Positions 9,515-19,790 of a stretch of 64,000 bases of DNA are shown in pieces. The stretch covers positions 23,002 through 87,001 of the forward strand of contig JALQPE010000303.1 of the NCBI GenBank assembly GCA_030407315.1. The letters run 5' to 3'. A program made the translations under genes and the position numbers. Each line of letters opens with the position of its first letter. The first letter of the stretch is position 1. Origin of the DNA: Asparagopsis taxiformis. Its lineage: Eukaryota > Rhodophyta > Florideophyceae > Bonnemaisoniales > Bonnemaisoniaceae. The notes under the pieces were generated by a model. That model saw nothing but the letters and a program-made list of their open reading frames with translations, ran no database searches and was not told the DNA's origin.

Positions 9515-12139
9515 TCACGTTGTTGCTCGTCGCACGCGTGCGAAGTATCGAGAGACGCTCTCTTCAGATACGTTCCGGCGGGGCTCCCACGTAGGGTTAC
9601 GATACCCGACCCACTTCACGAGGAAGTCTAACGTTCCGTCCTCGTTCACGCGGTGGTTGAGTAGGTCGTCTACTACATACGCCGGACCGTCGCGGTTCTT
9701 GTCGAGGTCTGCCTCGGTGGCATCGTATGGCTCCGGCGGGGGCGCGTTCACCGGCGTTGGCGCGTACGCAACGCGGTCCGAGTTGACACGTTCAACTACG
9801 TCTCCTCGTTGGATGACGAACGTACGTACGTCGTTACGTAGTACGCGGAACGGTCCCAACGCGTGGTTGCCGAGCTTCGTGCCCTTCGTGGTCCCGTCCG
9901 TCGGGTCGATGAATACGTATTCTCCCGCGCGGATGTTTCGATTCGAGACACGGACTCGCTTGTCGAAATTTCGTTTATAACGTGCCTGCGCGGCCGTCAG
10001 CGTTCGATACGCGTTATCCATCGTTGTGGCGAGCTCACGAACGTAAGTGGCTCGCCCTCCCCCGTCGGGTAGTTCGCGGTTCGTTACCGACGTGTGTAGT
10101 GCCAACGGTGGCGGTGGATTCGTGAGAATCAAGTCGAAGGGCGTCGTGCCCGTGCTCGAATGCACATGCGTGTTGTACGCAAACGTTAACGCCGATGCGT
10201 ATCGATCCCAGTCGTTCTGGTTTTCGTTCACGTAATTGCGTAGCATCCCCAGGATCGTCCTGTTGTAGCGCTCCACCTGCCCGTTCGTTTGGGGGTGGTA
10301 CGTCGACGTAAAGACGTTCGTCACGCCGATTTCGTTGCAGACGCGCTGGAAAAACTTAGCAGCGAACTGCTTTCCGTTATCGCTTATGAGCGTCCGTGGG
10401 GGTCCATACGAGAAGACCCACGCGTTGACGAACGCGCTCGCCACGTTGGCGGAATCGATATTTCGTAGGGGTACGACTCTAGTCAGCTTCGTGAAGCGGT
10501 CCGTTATCACGAGGATAAATCGGTTACCACGCGTGGTTTTCGTAAGCGGACCTAGTATGTCGATACATAGGTCTCGCAACAGCTCCGTGGCCGGAAATAA
10601 ACGTAACGGGTTCGTCCGTTTGCGAAGCTTCACGCGGTTCTTCGCACATCCAACGCAGTTTCGTACCGTTGCGTGGATGTCGGCGGCCATCGCGGGCCAG
10701 TAGTACGTCCTCTGTAGGGTATAGTACATACGCGTTTGTCCGGGATGTCCAGCGAGGACGTGGTGGTGCGTTAACTCCAGTAGCCGCGGCCGTAACGAAA
10801 CCGGCACAACGATTTGTGTATGTTCCTCGTCGTGAGGGTTCCGGCGTCGGAGTAAGCCATAGTGGCCTTCGAAGAATGCAGCGCCCTGCGTGTCGGACTG
10901 TCGTGTCAGTATCGTTTGACAGAACGCGTCCTCGCGTTGAGCTTCGATAAGCTCGTCCCTCGTAATGGGAAGCTGAACGTCAGCTGGTGGCACGTGTGCC
11001 GAATCGTCTTCAGCAGCGAGCTGTTCGTCGAGGAAATCCGGTTCCTCGTCAAGAACGTCATCGAGCGACGCGTCGCAGTTGAACTCGAGGCCATCGTGGC
11101 TAGCCATCGTGGCTGGTGTCTGTTCGTCACGAGTCTCGTTCGACGGGTCGTCGTGACCCCTGGCATTCGTCGCCTTTTTACGTACGGACGTCGTTCGTCC
11201 TTGCCCATTTCGTGTGGGTTGTCGCCGACTGCGAGTCGTCACGAGGACTGCGTCCCCGTACGATGGTACGTCATCGTCGACGGGGCGACCGTCGTCATAC
11301 GTAGATATCACACGTGATAAAGCGTCAGGTACCTGGTGCACGCGCCCAGGCCTGTACGTAACTTCGAAATCGAATTCGGCAACGCGTAGCCTCCATCGTA
11401 GTAGTCGTCCGGACGCGTCCGTCAGCGTCATCAGCCAACGTAAGGCTTCGTGGTCCGTACGTACGGTGAACCGCTGACCCTCTACGTAGGGTCGGAGCGA
11501 CGTTATCGCCCAGACGACGGAGTAACACTCGCGCTCGGTTGCCGAGTAACCACGTTCGGTTTCGTTAAGGGTCTTCGACCAGTACCCAATCGGCACCCAT
11601 TCGTTGGGCTTATCTTCGTTCTGCTGCTGGAGCAACGTAGCTCCCAGCTGATACGCCGACGCGTCGGTATCGATCATGAACGGACGTCCCGCCTTCGGAA
11701 GGTGCAATACTGGTGGCGACACCAGTATTGTCTTCAACGTTTCGAACGCATTCGTTTGCGCGTCCGTTGGGTTCGTCCAATCGGGGGAAGCGTCCTTCTT
11801 CAACATCGTGTTGAGTGGCCGAGCGATCTCGGCATACGCCTTTACGAAACGGCGGTAAACGTTGGCCGCGCCCAAAAACGATCGACATTGCGTCTTGTCT
11901 CGCGGGAACGTAGCCGTACGAAAGGCTTCCTTGTTCCGTGCTGCGACGTGCAGCTTCCCTGGGGTGATCACGTGCCCCAGGTAGTCAACTCGTGGTTGAA
12001 AGAACGAGCACTTCGTGAGCTTTAACGTTACTCCCGCTGCGCGTAGCAGGGAAAGCACCTGGTCAACGTGACCCAGGTGAGACTCGAGGTCTTTCGAAAA
12101 GACGATTACGTCGTCTAAGTAGACAGGCACGATTGCCAA
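9515..12139 (-). CDS. pol: RT C-terminus, RNase H, integrase and chromodomain
   Basis: Opens at VPVYLDDVIVFSKDLESHL, holding the catalytic YLDD of RT. RNase H follows (FMIDTDASAYQLGATLLQQQ, TERECYSVVWAI, FTVRTDHEALRWL). Integrase has the HHCC finger (HHHVLAGHPGQ ... NCVGCAKNR) and a DD35E core (DILGPL; SDNGKQF; STYHPQTNGQVERYN). The C-terminus is a chromodomain (DFLVKWVGYRNPTWEPRRNV), which in chromoviruses steers integration to marked chromatin. All catalytic residues I can check are present. The start codon is arbitrary because the frame is a continuation of RT. Confidence 0.92.
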   Translation of the reverse strand: MAIVPVYLDDVIVFSKDLESHLGHVDQVLSLLRAAGVTLKLTKCSFFQPRVDYLGHVITPGKLHVAARNKEAFRTATFPRDKTQCRSFLGAANVYRRFVKAYAEIARPLNTMLKKDASPDWTNPTDAQTNAFETLKTILVSPPVLHLPKAGRPFMIDTDASAYQLGATLLQQQNEDKPNEWVPIGYWSKTLNETERGYSATERECYSVVWAITSLRPYVEGQRFTVRTDHEALRWLMTLTDASGRLLRWRLRVAEFDFEVTYRPGRVHQVPDALSRVISTYDDGRPVDDDVPSYGDAVLVTTRSRRQPTRNGQGRTTSVRKKATNARGHDDPSNETRDEQTPATMASHDGLEFNCDASLDDVLDEEPDFLDEQLAAEDDSAHVPPADVQLPITRDELIEAQREDAFCQTILTRQSDTQGAAFFEGHYGLLRRRNPHDEEHTQIVVPVSLRPRLLELTHHHVLAGHPGQTRMYYTLQRTYYWPAMAADIHATVRNCVGCAKNRVKLRKRTNPLRLFPATELLRDLCIDILGPLTKTTRGNRFILVITDRFTKLTRVVPLRNIDSANVASAFVNAWVFSYGPPRTLISDNGKQFAAKFFQRVCNEIGVTNVFTSTYHPQTNGQVERYNRTILGMLRNYVNENQNDWDRYASALTFAYNTHVHSSTGTTPFDLILTNPPPPLALHTSVTNRELPDGGGRATYVRELATTMDNAYRTLTAAQARYKRNFDKRVRVSNRNIRAGEYVFIDPTDGTTKGTKLGNHALGPFRVLRNDVRTFVIQRGDVVERVNSDRVAYAPTPVNAPPPEPYDATEADLDKNRDGPAYVVDDLLNHRVNEDGTLDFLVKWVGYRNPTWEPRRNVSEESVSRYFARVRRATT

Positions 12140-13062
12140 CGTACTCCGGAGAGGATTATGTCCAACGTCCGCTGAAACGTAGCGGGGGCATTTCGTAGCC
12201 CGAATGGCATTCGCACGTAGCGATACGTTCCCATGAAAGACGTAAACGTTGTCTTATCACGGTCCTCGGCGGAGACGGGCACTTGCCAGTAACCGGCGTT
12301 ACAATCGAGTGTCGTGAAGATGGCGGCGTCGCCAAGCGAATCGAGGCAATCTTCCATACGAGGAAGCGGGTACGAATCAGCGATCGTTTTCGCGTTCAAA
12401 CGCCTGTAGTCGACACAGAAACGTAAGGATCCGTCCTTCTTCGGCACCAACACGATTGGTGACGCCCATTCGCTGGACGCGGGTTCGATAACCCCTTCGT
12501 TGAGCATCTTCGTGATCTGCTCCTCGGCTATCGTACGTAAAGCCGGACCCTGACGATAGGGCATTGAACGTATGGGCCGCGTGCCCGGTTCGAGTTCGAT
12601 TCGATGCTCCGTAGCATTGATTTCGCCGAGGCGTCCGCTCGTCCACATTGACGAATGTGTAGCTAGCATCTCGTTGATGCGCTTTCGTAAATCCTCGTCG
12701 TCGAGGTGCGACAAATCGATTGTCGACTGCCAATTCGTGGCGGGGTCGTTCCCCTTTTCGTTGACCAACGGGTCTGGCGTTTCGTCGCCCAACCCGTTCG
12801 TATTTATCCGCGTCGTCGCGTCGACTAGCGGTAGGTTCAAAACCTTCGCGAGGGCTTCGCCGCCCTCACGCTTGAGTGGGACGATTCCCAACGGGGAGCG
12901 TACCGCGTACGCAATCGTCGCGCCTTTCGGCAATTCGCGGTCCTTCTTCGTGAAGTTCGACACGATGATAGAGAACGTCTCTCTCGGTCCTACGTCGACC
13001 ACTCCGTTGGCTATGCGCAGCCCATGCCGGAATTGCACCGACGCTTTCGGTTCGAGGAACAC
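12115..13062 (-). CDS. pol: Reverse transcriptase, N-terminal two-thirds
   Basis: Typical gypsy RT blocks are present: YRQGPALRTIAEEQITKMLN, EWASPIVLVPKKDGSLRFCV, DYRRLNAKTIADSYPLP, DAAIFTTLDCNAGYWQVPV and FGLRNAPATFQRTLD. The aspartate in TTLDCNAGYWQ is the first catalytic residue. The frame ends just before the YLDD motif; one missing base near 12,125 moves the remainder into the next ORF. RT copies the element RNA to DNA in the particle. Confidence 0.9.
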   Translation of the reverse strand: MFLEPKASVQFRHGLRIANGVVDVGPRETFSIIVSNFTKKDRELPKGATIAYAVRSPLGIVPLKREGGEALAKVLNLPLVDATTRINTNGLGDETPDPLVNEKGNDPATNWQSTIDLSHLDDEDLRKRINEMLATHSSMWTSGRLGEINATEHRIELEPGTRPIRSMPYRQGPALRTIAEEQITKMLNEGVIEPASSEWASPIVLVPKKDGSLRFCVDYRRLNAKTIADSYPLPRMEDCLDSLGDAAIFTTLDCNAGYWQVPVSAEDRDKTTFTSFMGTYRYVRMPFGLRNAPATFQRTLDIILSGVRWQSCLST

Positions 13063-14104
13063 GAGTCCGGTCGCATCCCGTCGTCACGTTGACGGTCCGT
13101 TGCGACATCGCCGGTACACGCGTGTACTTCGTCAGGCGAACCGAGAACGTTCGGCTTGGCCTATTCGAGGCCGCGTTACGCTCGCGGCGTTTCGGGGGCT
13201 CCACGTTTGGATTCGTCTCTTCCCCCTCCTCGTACGGAGTCTTCGTATCGCCCTCCGCGATAATGGGTATCGTATCCCCCCGATGGAGGTCGATTGTCTG
13301 CGCTCGACAGCGTATAGCATCGACATGCTTCGACATGAACGACGTGCCCATTATGACGGGGACAGCCAGCGTGTTGGCTACGAAGAATTTTACGCGGAAC
13401 AGCGAGTTCCCCAGCCTGACGCGAAGCAGGATGGCGCCTTCGATAGGCAAACGTCGCCCGTTGGCGTCTCCGAGCTTCGGTAGCTCTTCGTCACGTAGAC
13501 AGCGGTTGACCCAGTCGTAGGGTAATAAACTTGTTCGTATCAAGTTGTAGCCGCTGCACGTATCCATCGCGATGGTAATCGCCCTCATCACGTTGAGGTC
13601 TAGTCCGATCGTTCCGGATACGATATAATGCTTCGACGCAAGTAGGCACGTATGCCCGTCGAGGACCAACGGTTCGGTCCTGACCGGCGCGCGGTCTACG
13701 TCTTCGCCAGCGGTTCGTCGCTTCACCGTATGAGCACGTATGGCTTCTTTTGCGTCGACACGCTTCGTATAAGCCGCGTGCTTGGCTCTCTCGCGCTCGG
13801 AAGCGTCGTGCTTCCGGGTAGCGCGTCTCGCTCGTCTGCGAGGCTTCCTCTTCGTGTGAGGTTCGTTTGTCCCGTCGGACTTCGTTTCTTCCCCCACGTC
13901 GGGTGTCGTGTGACTCGAGTTGGCCTTCGCGGCCGTGAGCTTTACGTAACTCTCGTTCATCGGTGAGCCTGCGGAGGACCAATCATCGACGTCGGTCGTC
14001 CCCCTTTCACGTAAGGGTTCAGGCGATGTGGGTGGCTCGTGACCTACATCGCCTGGTCGTTTTCCGGCGCGGGGCCGTTCGACACGTCGTCGTCGTGAGC
14101 CCAC
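13063..14104 (-). CDS. pol: Aspartic protease region of gypsy element 1 pol
   Basis: An Arg/Lys-rich N-terminal half is followed by a retropepsin-like segment. AITIAMDTCSGYNLIRTSL corresponds to the catalytic D-T-G-A/S region, and VPVIMGTSFM to the family's I-L/M-G-x-D/S-F strand. The active-site loop reads D-T-C-S-G, with Cys where Gly is usual, so activity is uncertain. The enzyme would cleave the Gag-Pol polyprotein. The frame should continue into RT but shifts by one base near 13,077. The listed frame stays open to 12,866 with meaningless sequence. Confidence 0.7.
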
Positions 14105-14757
14105 GAAGCTCGTTCGTCATCGTGACTCGTTTCCACCTCGAGTGGTGTTTCGTCAGCGGAGGTCGTCACGTAGACTCCGCTGCGGCCATTACGCTGGCCA
14201 TTTCGTTCGTTCGCCCACGGCCGGGGGTCACGTCGGTCATTACGAAAGTCGCCGCGGCGCCTGTCGAAGGGCCTTCCCCCGTCACGATTGGGGTTTCGGA
14301 GTATCGTAGGCGGCGTGCCGTACCTCCGCGGGGTCACGTTCCCTCGCTCAGCAGGTCGTTCCTGGTTACGTTTGGCCATTCGTTGGCGGAAGTACTCAGC
14401 CTGACGTGGGTTGCTCTTCACGTGGAAGAGGTAGTACTTGTACGCGAAAAAGATCCGTTGATCTGGCGTCAGACGCGGACACGTAAACGTCGAGTGGCCA
14501 TCTTCGCGGCATGACCAACACGACAGCGTCCAGTAATCATTCGGGATTACGGAGTGCGCCAATTGCGTCTGCTCGCTCGTGAGCTTCGGCACGTCCTCGC
14601 ATGGACGGTTCAATCGAGCTTCGAGCTCGTCCGGCTTTTCGTTTGCCGTTTTCGTATCGTTGGGCGGCGGCCCGTTCGTGAAGAGGATCGCCTCCAAGTT
14701 CTCGGCAACGTGAGCCGCAGCGAGCGACACGTCGTCATCATCCCCGTGGGGATGTTC
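14044..14757 (-). CDS. gag: Nucleocapsid part of gag with CCHC zinc knuckle
   Basis: This is the -1 continuation of gag. It contains CWSCREDGHSTFTC, matching the C-x2-C-x4-H-x4-C zinc knuckle that binds retroelement RNA, followed by a basic Arg-rich tail (RNDRRDPRPWANERNGQRNG). It overlaps the protease frame by 61 bp (14,044-14,104). That overlap is a usual arrangement for gag-pol frameshifting, but no defined slippery heptamer was confirmed here. Confidence 0.75.
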   Translation of the reverse strand, partial: EHPHGDDDDVSLAAAHVAENLEAILFTNGPPPNDTKTANEKPDELEARLNRPCEDVPKLTSEQTQLAHSVIPNDYWTLSCWSCREDGHSTFTCPRLTPDQRIFFAYKYYLFHVKSNPRQAEYFRQRMAKRNQERPAERGNVTPRRYGTPPTILRNPNRDGGRPFDRRRGDFRNDRRDPRPWANERNGQRNGRSGVYVTTSADETPLEVETSHDDERASWAHDDDVSNGPAPENDQAM

Positions 14758-16502
14758 GGGTTACCATCGTGGTAACTGGGCTCGCTAGCCCGTTCATTAC
14801 GTAAGTACACGGACTCATCGTAGTCCGCGAACTTCCTCGACTCGTGGTCGGAAATAGCCAACGTAGGCTTCACCGGAAACCGCACTTTCGGTTTCGCGGC
14901 TGACGCGACAGCTGCCGTACGTGCACGGAAGGTCGTTCCTTCGGCCGTCGCCAATCGTCTCACAACGGTGAGGTCGTTCCTCTCTCGTTCGGGGAGTGAC
15001 CGGAGTCGTTCCGTCACGGCTGCCCGCGTCGAGGGCAGCAAACCACGTACGTAGTGGTGAACGAGGAGTCGATCCGTAAACACGTAGTTGCACGCCCGCG
15101 TGGCGGTGTCGAGTCTATCAGCGTACTGATTCTCGTCCTCGTTAGGACTCTGCGTGATCATTGTGACCTTTTCGTAGGCCTCCTGCAGCACGTCGTCTTG
15201 CAGGTATCGTTTAATCAACGCGTTGATTACGTGAGGCCACGAGAACCTCTTCGTCGGATCAGTCGTGATCACGCCAGTCGTACACTGGGAATCGTAGAAC
15301 CGTCGGGCGTCCCCTTCGAGGAAGAAGTGCAGCGCACGTACTGCCACTCCCTCGCACACTCCGAGTGTGCTGAACCCATCACGTATTTGGGCGAGGAATC
15401 CGAGCAACGTAATCGGATTCCGGCCGGAGAACGGCTTTAACGTAGGGAAAAGTCCCTCCAGCTCGCGTTTGAGCTTATGTACGCTTTGACTCTCGTTAAC
15501 GTAGAGATGTTCACTTACATCGTTAAGTCGGTACATACGGTACGACACCACGTTCGCAAATGCGTCGAGCATTGTCGTGTGCTCTGCCAACGCGTGGCAA
15601 ACGGGTCCGAGGGCGTTCCCTGGTAAGCGTACCGCGTCGGCACGTTCGTTTTCGTGGACTCGCGTGTCCGTCGTGCCGAACGTACCCAGCCACGGAATGT
15701 ACGTTTCACGTGGCGGGGGAGCTCTCGTATCGAATTGCGCAGCTCGTGCCGCGTCCGCCGACCGCGCGTGGTCTGGCGTATCGTTAAAACGTAATTGCCT
15801 TCGTGGCGTCTCGTTGGGGTTGGCGATGGCTCGTTGCACTGTCGCCCCCCTTCCGTACGTGGTCGGGGTCGTCGGACCGGGTGTTGGTGGGTATCCTCCC
15901 GGAACGGCCGGGGAGGATTGCGAGTTATAGGCGCGCGAGCCTTCTTCGTAATTCGGATCGCTTCCGCTCGGCGGAGCGGAACGTCCGGCGACGATTTCGT
16001 TGAATACTACGACAAACGAGTCGAGTCTTCCCTCCACGGCGGAGAGGCGGTTTCGTAAATCTTCGTTTTCCCGTTCGAGGGTCGCTGAGCGTTCACGTAA
16101 CGCACGAGCTTCGCGCTCCGAGACTCCGAGTCTCTGCCTTACGGCTTCGTCGACGGCCGTGTCGCTCGCCCTTTCGATGTGACCTCGAAGGTCTTCGTAC
16201 ACTACGCGTAGTGCCGTGGGAGTCACGTTCCCTTCGTTGAGCTGACCGCGCGTTGCGGGGTCCATATTCACGGACTCAAACGGGCTTACCGTACGTGGTA
16301 GCTGGCCGATCGCCTCGATATCCGGCGGGATAGATCGATCAGTTGCGAAGATCGCTTCTGCTGACAAGGCCACGTCGGCTTCGGCGTCCGCTGACGTTGG
16401 CAACGGTTGCCTGGGCGACGCGCTGGAATTCGACACAGCGTAATTCATAGACCGTCGTCTGTAGCGTAGCACGTAGCTTTTCGTTAACGTAAAAGAGCTC
16501 AA
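14720..16502 (-). CDS. gag: Gag (capsid) protein of gypsy element 1
   Basis: Starts MSSFTLTKSYVL. Residues about 135-170 form a coiled coil (EREARALRERSATLERENED). A Pro/Thr-rich linker follows, then a retrotransposon gag domain at about residues 345-520, with landmarks such as FSGRNPITLLGFLAQIRDG, FFLEGDARRFYDSQ and YADRLDTATRACNYVF. Gag forms the virus-like particle. The frame continues to 14,610 with unrelated residues. The biologically sensible reading shifts by -1 near 14,755 into the zinc-knuckle frame, either by programmed frameshift or because one C is missing from a CCCC run. Confidence 0.85.
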
Positions 16503-16640
16503 CCTCGTTGGTTGTCGTTATGCTCGTAGCAACTTCTAGGTCGAGAGACCAGTGTGGAACAACGTTAGTTCTAGAAGTAGCTGGTACGAGCCACGGACAC
16601 GCTGTCCTTAACGAAACGAATAAGTCCACCCGCTGGTGTT

Positions 16641-17135
16641 TTGACTGTATGTTTGGTACAGATAGAGGATAGGGTAGAGAATAGGTTAGCAGGTAGACAC
16701 GGGCGTCACGACGAACGATCCACGCGTGGACTACGTCAACGAACGAGGTGGCACGTCACCGGAGGCGCTCTCAACCAAGCCCGTAGGCACTACACGCGAT
16801 CAGCCTCACGTGTGGCGATGGGTAGGGAGTACGCAGCTCGACGGAGACGAAGCCTCGTTAGGCGAAAACGTAATACGTAACGTAGAAGTCAGTCGTAGAC
16901 TAGAGCACGTTGCCCGATCGATGTCTTGTCCCCTTTCCCTCCCGGCACGATGCCGATACCTATATAGCCACGATGGCATCGCTTTACAGTGTAAACACTA
17001 CTCGTAACGTCCCCGAATGGGAAAGGACCTTGTGGGTCACACGTAGGGACCCGTTGGTCCGTTGGCCGTTGCCAGTACGTTCGTTGCACACGTGTGCCGG
17101 TTGCGCGCGCGCATGCGCCAGCAATGTTCGTGCAT
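16641..17135 (-). promoter_or_regulatory. Candidate 5' LTR / promoter of gypsy element 1
   Basis: Lies just upstream of gag on the minus strand. It can be read with TG...CA ends (TGCACGAACATT ... CAAACATACA) and contains a minus-strand TATA element (CTATATAGG, about 16,960-16,968). No second LTR copy was found and the tRNA primer site is not clear, so the limits are guesses. Confidence 0.35.
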
Positions 17136-17149
17136 TGCTGTAGCCGGTC

Positions 17150-19790
17150 GTGTCCGCCGAAATTCGAATTCCGCGGAATAAATATTTGCAATTTCGGAAT
17201 TGCCACGTATACTACACGCACCTCAAAACCTTTTTGGTGATGCCACGTTTATCCGTCCCATGTATCTTGGGAGCAGACTTCACCGACCGCGTGGTTGAAG
17301 TTATCTACACTGGACCGCAGCGCGCGTTGCGAACTCGCTATGGCGACCGCGTTTCGATGATTCCGCGTACGCCGACGAAACCACGCCCGCACCGACCCCC
17401 AAAACCTACCCGCGCCGACGCCAGAGCAAACGCGCGCGTTCGAATCATTGCGACGAGCGATGCTGTCTCCACCCATTCTCTGTTTACCGCGCGAAGGGAA
17501 CCCGTACGTGCTGGACACCGGCGCGTCGCAAGGACAAATCGGATGTGCATTATTACAGCTAGACGAGGACGAAGACACATTACATCCAGTCGGATACTGG
17601 TCGCGCACGCTTAACGACGCGGAGCGCAATTATTCGACGACAGAACGCGAATGACTCGCCGTGGTATTGGCAGTATTGCTACTACGCGCGAATCTAGAAG
17701 GACGAAAGTTCACGGTTCGCACGGATCATAATTCGTTACGTTGGATTTTGAATATGACGTCCGCAGAAGGACGACTAGCGCGCTGGCGGCTGCGACTCGC
17801 CGAGTTCGAACTCGACGTCGAATACAAGAAGGGTAAACGCCACGTTCAACGATAAGTTATCGCCGACGCGCTCTCGCGAATGGCCACGCGAAGTGGCGAC
17901 GAAATGGAAATACCGGACGAGATACACTGCTTCGACGCCGCGAACACCGTCGAACCGCACGCGAACGCGTACGCTCGGACCGACGCCGCGCTACTGTGCG
18001 ACTAAGCAGAATATTACCCTAGCCTGGATTGTCTGCTGACATCTCGAGCATGTATCGAACCACCCGTATCCGCTGACGAGTGGGTACGCGAGCAGGCTAC
18101 GGACGAGTTCTGCCAGAACGCAAAACGCGACGTCGAAACCGCGCCGCAATCGCGTTTTCACCTGTCCCCCGATGGGATTCTCATGAGGACCGCTCCGCTC
18201 GACGACGCTACGCAGATAGTCGTGCCCGAAGCCATAGAAGGGCGCATTTTGCGAGCTAACCATTACGCGGTAACCGAAGGACACCCGGGCGCGCGACGCA
18301 TGTACGACGCAATTCGACGCGCGTACTACTGGCCGATGATGAGCGTAGACGTCTACACTACGGTGAGACAGTGCGACACGTGCGCACGTAACCGCGTTAC
18401 GCAATATCGCCATACGAACGCCCTGGAGCTATTCCCCGAGACGCGCCCGCTCGAAGACGTCGCTATCGATATCCTTGGGCCGCTGCCCGAGACTCCGCGC
18501 CAACGCTGCTTCGTACTCGTAATCGCAGACCGCTATAGCAAACTCTGCCGACTCATCGCACTCGGACGCGTATCTGCGCTCGCCGTTGCGAAAGCGTTCT
18601 GTCGAGAATGGGTCTTCGTCTATGAACCGCCACGCACGCTACTTTCAGACAATGGACCGCAGTTTCGCTCGAAATTGTTTCAAGAGACGTGCGCGCTAAT
18701 GGGAACGCGGAATATATTCACGACGACGTATCATCTGCAGGCGAACGGACAGGTCGAACGCATGAACCGCACCATCATCGTAGCGACGCTGCGCCATTAC
18801 GTCGAAGAAGAGCGCAAGGATTGGGACGAGCATTTGGACGCGCTAGCGTACGCTTACAACCGCGCGATTCACCGCTCGACGAACATGTCGCCGTTCGAAC
18901 TTACGCTCACGCGCTACCCCGTATCGCTGGGAACGGAACAAGTGGACACGATTCGCAGCACGCCGTTTCTCCGTATGGAATTTCTAGCGCGATTATCGGA
19001 CGCCTACGCGCGCGCAGCAAACGCGCTGAAGAAATCGCAAGCGCGGTATAAACGGGATTTCGACCGCGGCGTACGCGCAGTGAACAAGGAAATCAAGGTG
19101 GGTGACCAAGTATACTTGGATACCCGCGCGGGAGCGACGACTCAAGCGCAGCGAGACGAAGGAGCGCGTGCGTCGAAATTGGACTACCCCGTCTCCGGCC
19201 CTTTCCCTGTAATAGGCTGTCGCGGCCATACCTACGAAATCGTAATAGATGGCGTGCCCGAGCTCGTTAGTTCCGACCGCATCCGTGTCGCACCGCGTAT
19301 TGCGACGCCCGCGTCGACCCCGCTAGACGACGAGGAAGATGCTACCGCAACGGAAGCCGCTAACGACGCTACGCAGCGCAGCGAACGCGACCTCGAAGCT
19401 GCGCGCAAAGTTAGCCCAGAGTCTGGGTACGGAACGCGCGAATTTATGATTGACAAAATCATGGCCGAAGGCATTGACGATGCTGGGGAAGCCGTTTTCC
19501 GAGTGCGCTGGAAAGGATATTCGTCGCGCGATGATACCTGGGAACCCGTGGGCTCACTACCCGCACCTATTGTCGCACGTTTTCGCAGGGACCTAAAGCG
19601 AACTGCTTCGAACGCCGCCGGACGCGACACCGAGACCGGCCGCGCTACGTCACGCAACCGCCGGGGACCCCCGCCGAGGAAGCGCACTCCGGAAGCGACA
19701 AGCGTCACCAAACCGCGCCGGACGCCACCCAGTCGCTCAAGTTCGCGGCTAGCGGACAAGAGGACGCGCCACCGCCCGCCACGCGACTGA
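17150..19790 (+). pseudogene. pol: Decayed chromodomain gypsy pol with RT deletion (gypsy element 2)
   Basis: It begins with a protease C-terminal strand (PCILGADFTDRVVEV), then changes frame near 17,400 straight into the last part of RT (TPEQTRAFESLRRAMLSPPI). The RT palm, including YxDD, is therefore gone. One continuous frame from 17,448 to 19,790 encodes RNase H (VLDTGASQGQIGCALLQ, where the first catalytic Asp is kept), an HHCC finger, a DD35E integrase (DILGPL, SDNGPQF, YHLQANGQVERMNR) and a chromodomain (FRVRWKGYSSRDDTWEPV). It carries three in-frame stops: TGA 17,652, TAA 17,853 and TAA 18,003. The usual HPQTNGQ block reads HLQANGQ. No gag is present, so it is a non-autonomous remnant. 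Confidence 0.9.

Larger units (their letters stand above)
9515..17135 (-). mobile_element. Chromodomain Ty3/gypsy retrotransposon (gypsy element 1)
   Basis: Gag, zinc knuckle, protease, reverse transcriptase, RNase H, integrase and C-terminal chromodomain occur in the order typical of chromoviruses, all on the minus strand. Three reading-frame breaks (about 14,755, 13,077 and 12,125) separate the ORFs. At least the third would be fixed by one extra base in a homopolymer. A candidate 5' LTR with a TATA box is at 16,641-17,135. No matching 3' LTR was found, so the 3' end seems lost or replaced. Confidence 0.85.

Noticed and set aside
12572..13483. 303-residue plus-strand ORF opposite RT
   Set aside because: Shadow of the reverse transcriptase/protease coding strand. 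Sequence lacks any domain.
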